Positions 8,710-17,348 of a stretch of 64,000 bases of DNA are shown piece by piece. This DNA is from Azospirillum oleiclasticum. GTDB lineage: Bacteria > Pseudomonadota > Alphaproteobacteria > Azospirillales > Azospirillaceae. How positions within the stretch are numbered: the first letter of the stretch is position 1; the number at the start of each line of letters is the position of its first letter. Position numbers and translations under genes: made by a program. The notes beneath the pieces are model-generated. The model did not search any database, had not been told where the DNA came from, and was given only the letters and a program-made list of their open reading frames with translations. Location: contig NZ_JABFFR010000005.1 in the NCBI RefSeq assembly GCF_013423485.1, positions 310,001 to 374,000 of the forward strand, in the 5' to 3' direction.

Positions 8710-8909
8710 GGAGGCGCGGCCGGCATCGGGCGGCGCGCCATCTAGCCGGATCGGCCGGAAGGGGGTAAAGACTTGGAGGCGGGGTCGAGGGTGGTCCGGT
8801 CGGGTCATCCTTCCCCGTCTTTTCGTCCAACCGGTATCGTCCCCCACCGCGTCCGCCCGCTCCGGAAACGGGGTGACGGCTCCGCCATCCGACGAAGGAA
8901 TCCACGACC

Positions 8910-9995
8910 ATGCCCAGCGCTCCACCGATCGCCTGGAAGGATCCGCGTGTGCTGTCCGTTGCCGCGGCCGCCTGCTTCCTCGTCGGCAGCTTCCTGCCGG
9001 TGGTGACCATCTCGGTGGCGTTGCTCGGGGTCACGCAGTCGGGCGGGATCACGGCCAACACGTTGGTTGGCGGCTTCCACTGGCTGGTGCTTCTGGCCTT
9101 CCTCGGCACCGCCGGCGCGCGCTTCGCCGCGGCGCACCCCTATCAACGCCACGCTGACATGGCGGTGCTCGGCCTGTTCGTCCTGTGGGTGGTGCTCGGC
9201 GTGTCCAACGTCGACAACGTCGCCCAGGTGAACGCCGTCTTCGGCGGCACCCAGCCGATGTTCCGCCTCTCCCCGGGGCTGGGCGTGCCGTTCCTGGTTG
9301 CGGCCCCGATTCTTCTGGGTGTGGCGCTGGCGCGCGGTTCCGCCGCGCCGTCGGCGTCGGATGCGGGCGGGCTCGACCTGTCCGGCGTGGGCGAGCGGGT
9401 GGGCGGCGTCGTCCGGCAGGTCATGGCGGCGATGCCCAGGGCGGCCGCTCCCGCCGCACCGCCCGAGCCGGCGTCCAAGGCCCCGGCGGCACGTAACGTG
9501 GATGCCACCGCCACGGTGGTTCCGGGTGCCGAGCGGTCAGGCGATGACGCCGGCGGCCGCCCCTTCCTGACGGTCGTCCCGGCCGATGGCGGCCCCGCGC
9601 GCCGGGTGCCGCTGGACTATGCCGAGACGACCATCGGCCGTTCCACCGACTGCGGGGTGGCGGTGGAGGACCAGAAGGCGTCCCGCAAGCACGCGGTGGT
9701 CCGGTACGACGGAACCGCGTTCCGCATCAGCGACGCCGGATCCAGCAACGGCACCACCGTCAACGGCCAGCCGGCGACCGATGAGCGGGAGCTGGCCTTC
9801 GGCGACCGCATCCAGGTGGGAACCACCGTCCTGACATTCTCGTGCGCGGGCCACGAGCTGCGGGAGACGGATCCGGCCGCCGCGCTCGCAGCGTTCCGTC
9901 GCATGCTGGAGCGTGCGCCGGACTTCGCCCTGGCCGCCGAGGCCGCCGGGGAACTGGAGCGGCACGACCCGGACCGGACCGTGCTGATGCACTGA
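8910..9995 (+). CDS. Membrane-anchored FHA-domain protein
   Basis: A 361-aa protein with about four hydrophobic segments in residues 10-145 (for example SVAAAACFLVGSFLPVVTI and WLVLLAFLGTAGA), a Pro/Ala-rich linker (about 150-215), and a C-terminal forkhead-associated domain (about 225-315). The FHA core residues are all present: GRS, SRKHAVV and SNGTTVNG. FHA domains bind phosphothreonine peptides, so this protein may recruit a Ser/Thr-phosphorylated partner to the membrane. No kinase or type VI gene lies nearby, so its process is unknown. Confidence 0.85.
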   Translation: MPSAPPIAWKDPRVLSVAAAACFLVGSFLPVVTISVALLGVTQSGGITANTLVGGFHWLVLLAFLGTAGARFAAAHPYQRHADMAVLGLFVLWVVLGVSNVDNVAQVNAVFGGTQPMFRLSPGLGVPFLVAAPILLGVALARGSAAPSASDAGGLDLSGVGERVGGVVRQVMAAMPRAAAPAAPPEPASKAPAARNVDATATVVPGAERSGDDAGGRPFLTVVPADGGPARRVPLDYAETTIGRSTDCGVAVEDQKASRKHAVVRYDGTAFRISDAGSSNGTTVNGQPATDERELAFGDRIQVGTTVLTFSCAGHELRETDPAAALAAFRRMLERAPDFALAAEAAGELERHDPDRTVLMH

Positions 9996-10010
9996 TCTCC
10001 GGCCGCTGCC

Positions 10011-11591
10011 TCAGTGCCCGCCGCCCCCCGCACCCGCCGGCCGTCCCGGCTTGCGGATGAAGGGGGTGGCGAGCGCCAGGGCCAGGAACAGGAAGGTCAG
10101 CAGCAGGAACACGTCGCCGAAGGCCATCACCAGCGCCTCCCGCCGCACGGTCTGGGCGACGGCCTTCAGCGCCATGGTGGCGGCGTCCACCCCCGGCGCC
10201 TGGAAGCCGCGGGTCAGCGCGTCCAGCCGTTCCAGCGCCGCCGTGCTGCTCCAGGTGACGGCCTCGCGCAGCCGCTCCAGATGCAGGTCCCAGCGGTCGT
10301 TCATGGTGGTGTTGATGATCGCCAGACCCACGGCACCACCCAGGTTGCGGGTGAGGTTGAACAGGCCGGACGCGTTCTTCATGCGGCTGGGGTGCAGGGT
10401 GCCGAGCGCTATGTTGTTGATCGGCACCATGCACATCATCAGCGATACGCCGCGCAGGATCTGCGGCAGCAGCAGTTCCCAGAAATCCCAATCGTGGGTG
10501 ATGCCGGAGACGATCCAGGTGCCGGCGGCGAAGCCGGTGAAGCCCATCGCCATCATCACCCGCGGGTCCAGCTTCTGCGACAGCCGCCCGGCGATGGGCG
10601 CGGTGAGAAACATGCACAGTCCGGTGACGAACATCGTCTCGCCGATCTGCAAGGCCGAATAGCCGCGCACCCGGCCCAGATACACCGGGTAGAGGTAGGT
10701 CAGCCCGTACAGGCCGATGCCCATCACGAAGCTGCACAGCGACCCCACCGCGAAGTTGCGGTCGGTGAAGGCGCGCAGATCCACGATCGGCTCCAGCCGC
10801 GTCAACGCCCGCCAGAAGAAGACGAGTGCCGAAACGGCGCAGATGGCGGCGGCGATCAGGATCGCCTCGTCCTGGAACCAGTCGTTGGCCGGCCCCTCCT
10901 CCAGCACATACTCCAGGCAGCCGAGGAAACCCGCCATGGAGGCGAGGCCCAGCCAGTCGAAATGATCGAACAGGGCGAAATTCGGCTCGTCGAAATCGAC
11001 CAGCGTCCAGGTGGAGATGGTCACGAAGATGCCCGGCACGATGTTGATCAGGAACAGCCAGTGCCAGGAGAAGAGATCGGTGAGGTAGCCTCCCACGGTC
11101 GGCCCGATGGTGGGCGCCAGCGTCGCCACCAGACCGATCATCGGCGACACGAAGGCGCGCTTGCTGGGCGGGAAGATGGTGAAGGCGGCGGCGAAGACGC
11201 TGGGGATCATGCCGCCGCCGATGAAGCCCTGCAGCGCCCGCCAGACGATCATCTGCTCGATGTTGGTGGCGGTCGCGCACATCAGGCTCATCAGCGTGAA
11301 GCCGGCGGCCGACACGCTGAACAGCCAGCGGGTGGACAAGAGACGCGACAGGAAGCCCGACAGCGGGATCATGATGACCTCCGCGATCAGGTAGCTGGTC
11401 TGCACCCACGGGATCTCGTCGGCGGACGCCGACAGCCCGGCCTGGATGTCGGCCAGCGAGGCCGACACGATCTGGATGTCCAGGATCGCCATGAACATCC
11501 CGAACACCATGCACAGGAAGGCGAACAGCTTTCGCCGGTCGAACCCCTGTGCGGCGGCCGGGGGGGCCGCCGGGGGAGCCGTGGTGGTCAT
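10011..11591 (-). CDS. DHA2-family MFS multidrug efflux permease (EmrB-like)
   Basis: A 526-aa drug:proton antiporter with about 14 predicted membrane helices, typical of DHA2/EmrB in length and sequence. Visible motifs include FGMFMAILDIQIVSASL in helix 1, the motif around RALQGFIGGGMIPSVF, and GPTVGGYLTD (motif C). It follows the HlyD-like gene by 11 bp, and together they form an inner-membrane pump plus periplasmic adaptor. No outer-membrane channel gene is local, so it probably uses a TolC homologue elsewhere. Regulated by the divergent TetR. Confidence 0.93.
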   Translation of the reverse strand: MTTTAPPAAPPAAAQGFDRRKLFAFLCMVFGMFMAILDIQIVSASLADIQAGLSASADEIPWVQTSYLIAEVIMIPLSGFLSRLLSTRWLFSVSAAGFTLMSLMCATATNIEQMIVWRALQGFIGGGMIPSVFAAAFTIFPPSKRAFVSPMIGLVATLAPTIGPTVGGYLTDLFSWHWLFLINIVPGIFVTISTWTLVDFDEPNFALFDHFDWLGLASMAGFLGCLEYVLEEGPANDWFQDEAILIAAAICAVSALVFFWRALTRLEPIVDLRAFTDRNFAVGSLCSFVMGIGLYGLTYLYPVYLGRVRGYSALQIGETMFVTGLCMFLTAPIAGRLSQKLDPRVMMAMGFTGFAAGTWIVSGITHDWDFWELLLPQILRGVSLMMCMVPINNIALGTLHPSRMKNASGLFNLTRNLGGAVGLAIINTTMNDRWDLHLERLREAVTWSSTAALERLDALTRGFQAPGVDAATMALKAVAQTVRREALVMAFGDVFLLLTFLFLALALATPFIRKPGRPAGAGGGGH

Positions 11592-11602
11592 CGGCGGGGT
11601 CC

Positions 11603-12817
11603 TCAGCCGGCCGGGCCGGCGGGCTCGGCGGCGGCGGTGGAGTGGGTGACGGCGTCGCGCTCGCCGCGGGTGTCGACGCTGACCTCCACCGACAGGCCGG
11701 GGCGCAGCAGGCCGCGGGCGGCGACGTCGGCCGGGATCTCGATACGCACCGGCACGCGCTGCACGATCTTGGTGAAGTTGCCGGTGGCGTTGTCGGCCGG
11801 GAGCAGGCTGAAGACGGAGCCCGACGCCGGCGCCATGCTGACCACCCGGCCGGTGAAATCGTGCTCGGGGAAGGCGTCGATGCTGACATGCACCGGCTGG
11901 CCCGGCCGCATGCGGGCGAGCTGGGTTTCCTTGAAGTTGGCGTCGATGCGCACGCTGCTCATCGGCACCAGCGCCGCCAGCCGCTGGCCGGTCTGGACGT
12001 AGGATCCCGTCTCCACCGCCTTGTTGCCGATCACCCCGTCGAAGGGGGCGTGGATCTCGGTGAAGGCGATGTCGCGTTCGGCCTTGCGGACCTGGGTTTC
12101 CAGCTCGGTCACCAGACGCTCGGCCTCGACCCGCTGGGCGGCGGTCACCGCGACGTTGGCCTGGGCCTGGAGCAGGGCGGCCTCGGCGCTCTTGACCGCG
12201 GCGGCCGACTGGTCGCGGCCGGCGCGCGCCTCGTCGAACTTGGCGCGGCTGGCGAAATCGGCCTGGGCGAGGCGCTGCTGGCGCTCGAAATCGGCGGCGG
12301 TGCGGACCTGCTCGGCGCGGGCCGATGCGATCTGCGCCTCGGCCTGGGCGACCGCGGCCTTGGCCGCCTCCTCCTGCCGGCCGATGCGGGCGACGGTGCT
12401 GCGCTGGGTCGCCACCTTGTCGCGGGCCGATTCCAGCGCCAGACGGTAATCGCCGTCGTCGATGCGGGCGATCACGTCGCCGGCCTTGACCCGCTGGTTG
12501 TTGTCCACCCGCACCTCGGTCAGATAACCGGAGACCTTGGCGGCCAGCACCGTGATCTCCGCCTGGACATAGGCGTCGTCGGTGGAGACCAGATAGCGCC
12601 CGACCGTCCACCAGTGCCAGCCGGCGTGCCCGCCGAAGCCGAGGGCGACAAGCAGGACCAGGCCGACGATCACGCGCTTCACCGGCGCCCGCCGCTTTTC
12701 CGGCGCGGCCGGGCGCTCGGCGGCGGGCGGGGGCTGGGTGGGGGCTGCCTGACGTGCCGCCGGTTCGTCGGCCGGCACCGGGCGGATCTGGGTTTCCGTC
12801 GTCTTGAGCTGAGCCAT
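11603..12817 (-). CDS. HlyD-family membrane fusion protein (EmrA-like)
   Basis: A 404-aa periplasmic adaptor anchored by one N-terminal transmembrane segment (VIVGLVLLVALGFGG, about residues 49-63). It has a lipoyl-like half motif (VSGYLTEVRVDNNQRVKAGD), a long Ala/Glu/Gln-rich coiled-coil hairpin (about 125-255), and the second lipoyl half (IHAPFDGVIGNKAVETGSYV). It links the EmrB-like pump to an outer-membrane channel. The ATG at 12817 is chosen by homology; the longer ORF upstream runs through the TetR operators and cannot be coding. Confidence 0.92.
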   Translation of the reverse strand: MAQLKTTETQIRPVPADEPAARQAAPTQPPPAAERPAAPEKRRAPVKRVIVGLVLLVALGFGGHAGWHWWTVGRYLVSTDDAYVQAEITVLAAKVSGYLTEVRVDNNQRVKAGDVIARIDDGDYRLALESARDKVATQRSTVARIGRQEEAAKAAVAQAEAQIASARAEQVRTAADFERQQRLAQADFASRAKFDEARAGRDQSAAAVKSAEAALLQAQANVAVTAAQRVEAERLVTELETQVRKAERDIAFTEIHAPFDGVIGNKAVETGSYVQTGQRLAALVPMSSVRIDANFKETQLARMRPGQPVHVSIDAFPEHDFTGRVVSMAPASGSVFSLLPADNATGNFTKIVQRVPVRIEIPADVAARGLLRPGLSVEVSVDTRGERDAVTHSTAAAEPAGPAG

Positions 12818-12848
12818 GAAGCCGTCTTCCCTGCGTCCACCGGCCGCA

Positions 12849-12867
12849 TGACCGAACCGTTCGGTCA
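12849..12867. promoter_or_regulatory. TetR operator 1 (proximal to the efflux operon)
   Basis: TGACCGAAC-C-GTTCGGTCA is a perfect 9-bp inverted repeat around one central base, 32 bp upstream of the emrA-like start. It shares its half-site with the second palindrome at 12916-12938, as expected for a TetR dimer site repressing the efflux genes. Confidence 0.8.
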
Positions 12868-12915
12868 ATGGCGGGGATGCATCGTTGACATCGCGGGACG
12901 CAGCACGCCATATAT

Positions 12916-12938
12916 GTTGACCGAACGGTTCGGTCAAC
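12916..12938. promoter_or_regulatory. TetR operator 2 (proximal to tetR)
   Basis: Half-site GTTGACCGAAC is repeated inverted around a central G, a perfect 11-bp inverted repeat, 22 bp upstream of the tetR start. The two operators are 67 bp apart centre to centre (about 6.4 helical turns). This suggests separate control of the two divergent promoters, including autoregulation. Confidence 0.85.
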
Positions 12939-12960
12939 ACTTTCGAGCAACGGTCCGCGC

Positions 12961-13626
12961 ATGTCAGAGCTTCAGAAGGCGGAGGGAACAACCGCCGGTA
13001 TGTCAGCCGCCAACGCCGCCGACGGGAGCGATCCCGGAAAGCGCTCCCAGATTCTGGAGGGGGCCCGCCGGGTGTTCCGCGCGTCCGGCTTCGACGGCGC
13101 CAGCATGGGGGAGATCGCACGGGCGGCCGGCGTCTCCAAGGGCACGCTCTACGTCTATTTCCAGAGCAAGGAGGCGCTGTTCACCGCGCTCGCCATCGAG
13201 GAGAAGCGCGGGTTGGCGGAGGCGCTGTTCCGGCTCGACAGCGCCGACCCCGACGTGTGGGCGGTGATGCGCCGCCTGGGGCTGACCTTCCTGGCGCTGA
13301 TGGTGCGGCCGGAGCATGTGTCCACCGTCCGCATGGTGATCGGGGTGGCCGAGAAGTTTCCCGAACTGGGCCAGGCTTTCTACGACGCCGGGCCGACGCA
13401 CGGGTGTTCGCGGCTGGCCGCCTATCTGGACGCCCAGGTCGCCGCCGGCCGGCTGGACATCCGGGACACGCCGCTGGCGGCCCGCCACTTCCTCGACCTC
13501 TGCCAGGCCGGCGCGCTGCGCCGCCTGCTCTTCGCCGCCGGGCCGGAGCCGACGGAGGAGGAGCGCGCCTATCTGGTGGACGAGGCGCTGCGGGTGTTCT
13601 TCGCCGCCTATGGGGTGAAGGGCTGA
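12961..13626 (+). CDS. TetR-family repressor of the divergent efflux operon
   Basis: A 221-aa TetR regulator. The HTH is at about residues 28-75 (ILEGARRVFRASGFDGASM, then AGVSKGTLYVYFQSKEALF). The C-terminal half resembles the AcrR-like domain with YLDAQVAAGRLDIRDTPLAARHF. It is divergent from the emrAB-like genes, with two perfect palindromes in the 143-bp gap, so it almost certainly represses them and probably itself. An internal ATG at 13000 is an alternative start. An inducer cannot be deduced. Confidence 0.92.
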   Translation: MSELQKAEGTTAGMSAANAADGSDPGKRSQILEGARRVFRASGFDGASMGEIARAAGVSKGTLYVYFQSKEALFTALAIEEKRGLAEALFRLDSADPDVWAVMRRLGLTFLALMVRPEHVSTVRMVIGVAEKFPELGQAFYDAGPTHGCSRLAAYLDAQVAAGRLDIRDTPLAARHFLDLCQAGALRRLLFAAGPEPTEEERAYLVDEALRVFFAAYGVKG

Positions 13627-13648
13627 GTTCTTCCCGCCCGCCACCGGC

Positions 13649-13660
13649 GGGGGGGGGGGG
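13649..13660. repeat. Homopolymeric run of 12 G
   Basis: Twelve consecutive G follow the tetR stop in a CCCGCC...GGCGGG context. It could add to a weak stem-loop, but there is no T-tract. Such runs are prone to slippage and to sequencing-length errors; it is outside coding sequence. Confidence 0.7.
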
Positions 13661-13741
13661 AACAAACCGTTTGCGCACCAACACCCATCGCTGTCACCCT
13701 TCCGCCGGTACCGGAACGAAGCAGGGGACGCGAGGGGCGCG

Positions 13742-14941
13742 ATGGGGACGGGGCCTTCCAGGAAGATCGAGCTGTTCGGGCGTGCGGAGTTCATGGACCG
13801 CGTGGCCCGCACCAAGGCGCGGATGGTGGAGCAGGGCATCGACCTGCTGCTGGTCGCCAGCCCGGCCAACCAGTTCTGGCTGACCGGCTATGACGGCTGG
13901 TCCTTCTACACCCCGCAGATGGTGGTGGTGGCGCTCGACGAGGAGGAGCCGCTGTGGTTCGGGCGCAAGATGGATTCGGTCGGTGCCCGCTTCACCGTCT
14001 TCATGGGGGAGGAGCGCATCGTCCCCTACCCCGACGAGTATGTCGCCTCGCGCGAGCGCCATCCCATGCAATACCTCGCCATGCTGCTGAAGCAGCGGGG
14101 GCATGGGACCAAGCGGATCGGGGTGGAGACGGATGATTACTACTACACCGCCCGCTGGCACGACATCCTGACGCACGACCTGCCGGACGCCACCTTCGTG
14201 GACGCCTTCCTGCTTGTGAACTGGTGCCGGCTGACCAAGTCGGAGCGGGAGATCCACTATCTGATGGAGGCCGGGGCCATCGGCACCGCGGCCATGACGG
14301 CTGCGGTGGAGGCGTGCCGCACCGGCGTGCGCCAGTGCGACGTGATGGCGGAGCTGTACCGCGTCACCATCGGCGGCACGCCCGAGATCGGCGGCACTTT
14401 CCCCTGCAAGCCGCCCAACGCCATGGTGGGGGAGCTGTGCACCGCCCCGCACCTGAGCTGGACCGACGAGGTCCTGCAGCCCGGCGACCTGTTCTACATC
14501 GAGCAGGGCGGCGTGCGGCACCGCTACCACGCGCCGCTGTCGCGCTGCGTCTATCTCGGCACGCCCACGCAGGCCATGCTGGACACCACGGCCGTCATCG
14601 TCGAGGGGCTGGAGGCGGTGCTGGACGCCGTGAAGCCCGGCGTCGTGCTGGAGGAGCTGGAGGCGGTCTGGCGCGGCGTCATCGCCCGCCACGGCATCGA
14701 GAAGGACAGCCGCATCGGCTACCCGGTCGGCATCGGCTACCCGCCGACCTGGGGCGAGCTGACCTGCTCCATCCGCAAGGGCGACCGCACGGTGATGGAG
14801 CCGGGCATGACCTTCCACTGCATCCCCGCCCTGTGGCTCGACCAGTACGGGTTGGTGGTCAGCGAGTCCTTCGTGGTGACCGAGGGCGGGGCCAAGCCCT
14901 TCGGCAGCGTGCCGCGCGTTCTGTTCGCGCGCGACGCCTGA
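13742..14941 (+). CDS. M24-fold hydrolase (creatinase / ectoine hydrolase-like)
   Basis: A 399-aa pita-bread-fold protein with a creatinase N-terminal domain (about residues 1-150) and an M24 domain (about 165-390). Most M24 metal ligands appear replaced: the expected Asp sites read IEQGG and YHAPLSR, the His site reads GYPVGIGYPP, and the first Glu is His in MTFHCIPA. This fits the metal-independent creatinase/DoeA group, which opens small amidine or lactam rings, better than a true aminopeptidase. It is followed 11 bp later by a gamma-glutamyltransferase gene, probably co-transcribed. The substrate is unknown. Confidence 0.82.
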   Translation: MGTGPSRKIELFGRAEFMDRVARTKARMVEQGIDLLLVASPANQFWLTGYDGWSFYTPQMVVVALDEEEPLWFGRKMDSVGARFTVFMGEERIVPYPDEYVASRERHPMQYLAMLLKQRGHGTKRIGVETDDYYYTARWHDILTHDLPDATFVDAFLLVNWCRLTKSEREIHYLMEAGAIGTAAMTAAVEACRTGVRQCDVMAELYRVTIGGTPEIGGTFPCKPPNAMVGELCTAPHLSWTDEVLQPGDLFYIEQGGVRHRYHAPLSRCVYLGTPTQAMLDTTAVIVEGLEAVLDAVKPGVVLEELEAVWRGVIARHGIEKDSRIGYPVGIGYPPTWGELTCSIRKGDRTVMEPGMTFHCIPALWLDQYGLVVSESFVVTEGGAKPFGSVPRVLFARDA

Positions 14942-14952
14942 GGGCCGGCGGC

Positions 14953-16509
14953 ATGTTCGTCCATCGCCCGATCGTCATGGGTGACGCCGGCATGGTGGTC
15001 AGCGGCCACCACGCGGCGTCGGAGGCCGGGGCCGCCGTGCTGCGGGCCGGCGGCAACGCCATGGACGCGGCGGTCGCCGCGTCGGCCGCGCTGTGCGTCG
15101 CCATCCCGCACATGAATGGTCTCGGCGGCGACGTGATCGCGCTGCATTACGAAGCCGCCACGCGCCGCACCACCGCCATCAACGGCAGCGGCCGGGCGCC
15201 GCTGGCGCTGACGGCCGACGCGGTGCGGGCGGCGGGGCACGCGGCGATGCCGCTGCGCGGGCCGCTGTCGGTGTCCGTCTGCGGGCTGGTGGACGCGTGG
15301 GAGCGGGCGCTGGCGCGCTTCGGCACCCGGCCGCTGGCCGGGCTGCTGGAGCCGGCGGAGGAACTGGCGCGCGCGGGCGTGCCGGTGGATCTCGTGCTCC
15401 AGACCTTCCTCGACGGGGCGGAATACCGGGAGCTCGCGGTGGAGCATCCGGGGCTGGCCGCCCTTTACGGGCCGCCGGGACTGCGCCCGCTGGGCGAGCG
15501 CCTCCGCAACCCGGCGCTGGCAGCGACCATCGCGGCGGTGATCCGCGGCGGGGCGGACGCCTTCTACCGCGGCCCGGTCGCGCGCGCCCTGGCGGCGGAC
15601 CTCGCCGCCGCCGGCTCGCCGCTGACGTTGGAGGATTTCGCCCGCCACGACACCCGCTTCGACGAGCCGCTGACGGTCGGCTTCGCCGGCCGGCGGGTCA
15701 GCGCCGCCCCGCCCAATTCGCAGGGGCTGGTTCTGGCGGTGCTGGCCGGGCTGCACCAGCGCGCCAACCCGGCGGGGCCGGTGCCGCTGGAACCCGCGGC
15801 CTATCTGCGCGACAAGGCCGCCGCCTTCCGCCTGCGCGCCCGCGCTGTGGACGACCCGGAGCTGGCGGAGCGGCCGGACGGGTGGCTGACGGCGGAGGGG
15901 CTGGACCGGCTGGCGGCGGAGGGCGAAGCCCCACCGGCGCACCGGCCGACCGGCGACACCTCCACCCTGGTCGTCATCGACCGTTGGGGCAACGCGGTGA
16001 GCTGGGTGCAGAGCCTGTTCGAGAGCTTCGGCAGCGGCGTCGTCTCGCCGGAGACGGGGCTGGTGCTGCACAACCGGCTGGGGCTCCAGGGCCTCAACCC
16101 CGGCGATCCCTGGCCGCTGCGGCCGGGCCGCCGCCCCTTCCACACCCTGTGCCCGGCGCTGGTGGAGGGTGCCGGCGGCTGCGAGGTGGCCGTCGCCACG
16201 CCGGGCGATCATGGCCAGCCGCAGACGGTCTTCCAGGTGCTGCTGCGCCTGTTCGCCGAGGGGGCGCATGTGCAGGCGGCGGTGGAGGCGCCGCGCATCC
16301 GCCACGACGGCGGGCGGGAGGTGATGGTGGAGGACCGCGTGCCTTCGGCGTGGCTGGACGCCATCCGCGCCGCCGGCTTCGAGCCGCGCGGCGTCGGCCC
16401 CTGGTCGCGGCTGATGGGCGGGGTGAACCTGATCCGGCGCCAGCCCGACGGGCTGCTGATGGGTGGCGCCGACCCGCGGCGGGCGGGCTACGCGGTGGCG
16501 GCGGGGTAG
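14953..16509 (+). CDS. Gamma-glutamyltranspeptidase family protein
   Basis: A 518-aa Ntn-hydrolase that would self-cleave before the Thr of GDTSTLVVID (about residue 336) to give large and small subunits, the Thr becoming the catalytic nucleophile. Other family marks are GGNAMDAAVAASAALCV near the N-terminus, and GGVNLI and ADPRRAGYAVAA at the C-terminus. No clear signal peptide is seen (MFVHRPIVMGDAG), unlike classical periplasmic GGT, so it may be cytosolic and act on a gamma-glutamyl or acyl intermediate linked to the preceding M24-fold hydrolase. Confidence 0.9.
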   Translation: MFVHRPIVMGDAGMVVSGHHAASEAGAAVLRAGGNAMDAAVAASAALCVAIPHMNGLGGDVIALHYEAATRRTTAINGSGRAPLALTADAVRAAGHAAMPLRGPLSVSVCGLVDAWERALARFGTRPLAGLLEPAEELARAGVPVDLVLQTFLDGAEYRELAVEHPGLAALYGPPGLRPLGERLRNPALAATIAAVIRGGADAFYRGPVARALAADLAAAGSPLTLEDFARHDTRFDEPLTVGFAGRRVSAAPPNSQGLVLAVLAGLHQRANPAGPVPLEPAAYLRDKAAAFRLRARAVDDPELAERPDGWLTAEGLDRLAAEGEAPPAHRPTGDTSTLVVIDRWGNAVSWVQSLFESFGSGVVSPETGLVLHNRLGLQGLNPGDPWPLRPGRRPFHTLCPALVEGAGGCEVAVATPGDHGQPQTVFQVLLRLFAEGAHVQAAVEAPRIRHDGGREVMVEDRVPSAWLDAIRAAGFEPRGVGPWSRLMGGVNLIRRQPDGLLMGGADPRRAGYAVAAG

Positions 16510-16522
16510 GGCGTTGCGGCCG

Positions 16523-16729
16523 CTATTCGAGCCGGATGTCGCCCTCGACCTCGTGCGTGAAGTCGCTGCCGTCGATTGACAGGATAACGCGGGCGTGCAG
16601 CGTCTCGGTGCCGGTCAGCCGTCGGGCGGCCATCGCCTCCCCGACGAAGCGCTCGATCTCGCGCTGCGACGAGACGCCGACCGCCTTGAGGAACTTGCGG
16701 ACATCCATGTTCAAGGTGTCGTCGTTCAT
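16523..16729 (-). CDS. DUF6494 family small protein
   Basis: A 68-aa protein beginning MNDDTLNMDVRKFLKAVGV, the pattern of DUF6494 proteins of Alphaproteobacteria. The sequence SSQREIERFVGEAMAARRL suggests a short helical N-terminal half, and the C-terminus (HARVILSIDGSDFTHEVEG) is beta-rich. Function is unknown. It is convergent with the GGT gene 13 bp away. Confidence 0.8.
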   Translation of the reverse strand: MNDDTLNMDVRKFLKAVGVSSQREIERFVGEAMAARRLTGTETLHARVILSIDGSDFTHEVEGDIRLE

Positions 16730-16771
16730 GCGGCTCTCCCCGGCTGGCGCAACCGGGGAGTCAACCCGCGG

Positions 16772-17332
16772 CTAGGCCGGAGGGTTCCGGTGCCGCGGGC
16801 GGGCCCGCCACTCCTCGCGCGTCTGGCCCCACACATCGACCACCGCGTCCTCGAAGGGCGGCGGCAGGTTGGTGCGGCGGAGGATGCGGGAGCCGAGGCG
16901 GCGGGCCACAGCCTGGGACGCCACGTTCTCCGGGTCGATGCAGTGGATCACCTCGGTCCAGCCGAGCGTTTCGAAGGCCCAGTCGATGGCCGCCGTCGCC
17001 CCTTCGGTGGCGTAGCCGCGGCCCGCGAACTCGCGCAGGATGCCCCAGCCGACCTCGGTGCCCGGCCAGCCCTCCGGCTGCCAGGGGCCGAGCCGGCCGA
17101 CCCAGCGGCCGCTCGCCTTCTCCACCACCGAGAACATGGAGAAGCCCTGCATCGCCCAGGCGCCCGCCATGGTCAGGAAGCCGCGGAAGGCGGCGGCGCG
17201 CGGCTGCGGGCCGCCGATGAAGCGGGCCTGCTCCGGATCGGCCATGAAGACGGCCCATCCCTCGAAATCCTCCGGCCGGATGGTGCGGAGGATCAGTCGC
17301 TCGGTTTCCAGGATGGGGTGCGGCTCCGGCAT
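16772..17332 (-). CDS. GNAT N-acetyltransferase (RimJ/RimL-like)
   Basis: A 186-aa acetyl-CoA-dependent transferase. It begins with the RimJ/RimL-type ETERLILRTIRPEDFEGW and has the acetyl-CoA-binding stretch EFAGRGYATEGATAAIDWAF (about residues 100-120) and the late NVASQAVARRLG segment. These enzymes acetylate protein N-termini, ribosomal proteins or small amines; the acceptor here cannot be told. It lies 16 bp downstream of the chemoreceptor stop on the same strand, but no functional link is evident. Confidence 0.88.
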   Translation of the reverse strand: MPEPHPILETERLILRTIRPEDFEGWAVFMADPEQARFIGGPQPRAAAFRGFLTMAGAWAMQGFSMFSVVEKASGRWVGRLGPWQPEGWPGTEVGWGILREFAGRGYATEGATAAIDWAFETLGWTEVIHCIDPENVASQAVARRLGSRILRRTNLPPPFEDAVVDVWGQTREEWRARPRHRNPPA

Positions 17333-17348
17333 CGCGGGGTCGTCCGGT

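Noticed and set aside
8710..8909. Possible RNA gene or riboswitch between the aldo/keto reductase and FHA genes
   Set aside because: No conserved stem pattern, terminator or known riboswitch core could be seen in the 200-bp gap.
10011..12962. A 983-codon minus-strand ORF that would fuse HlyD-region sequence to the MFS permease
   Set aside because: Its first part is an out-of-frame shadow of the HlyD gene and crosses both TetR operators; the permease has a proper ATG at 11591.
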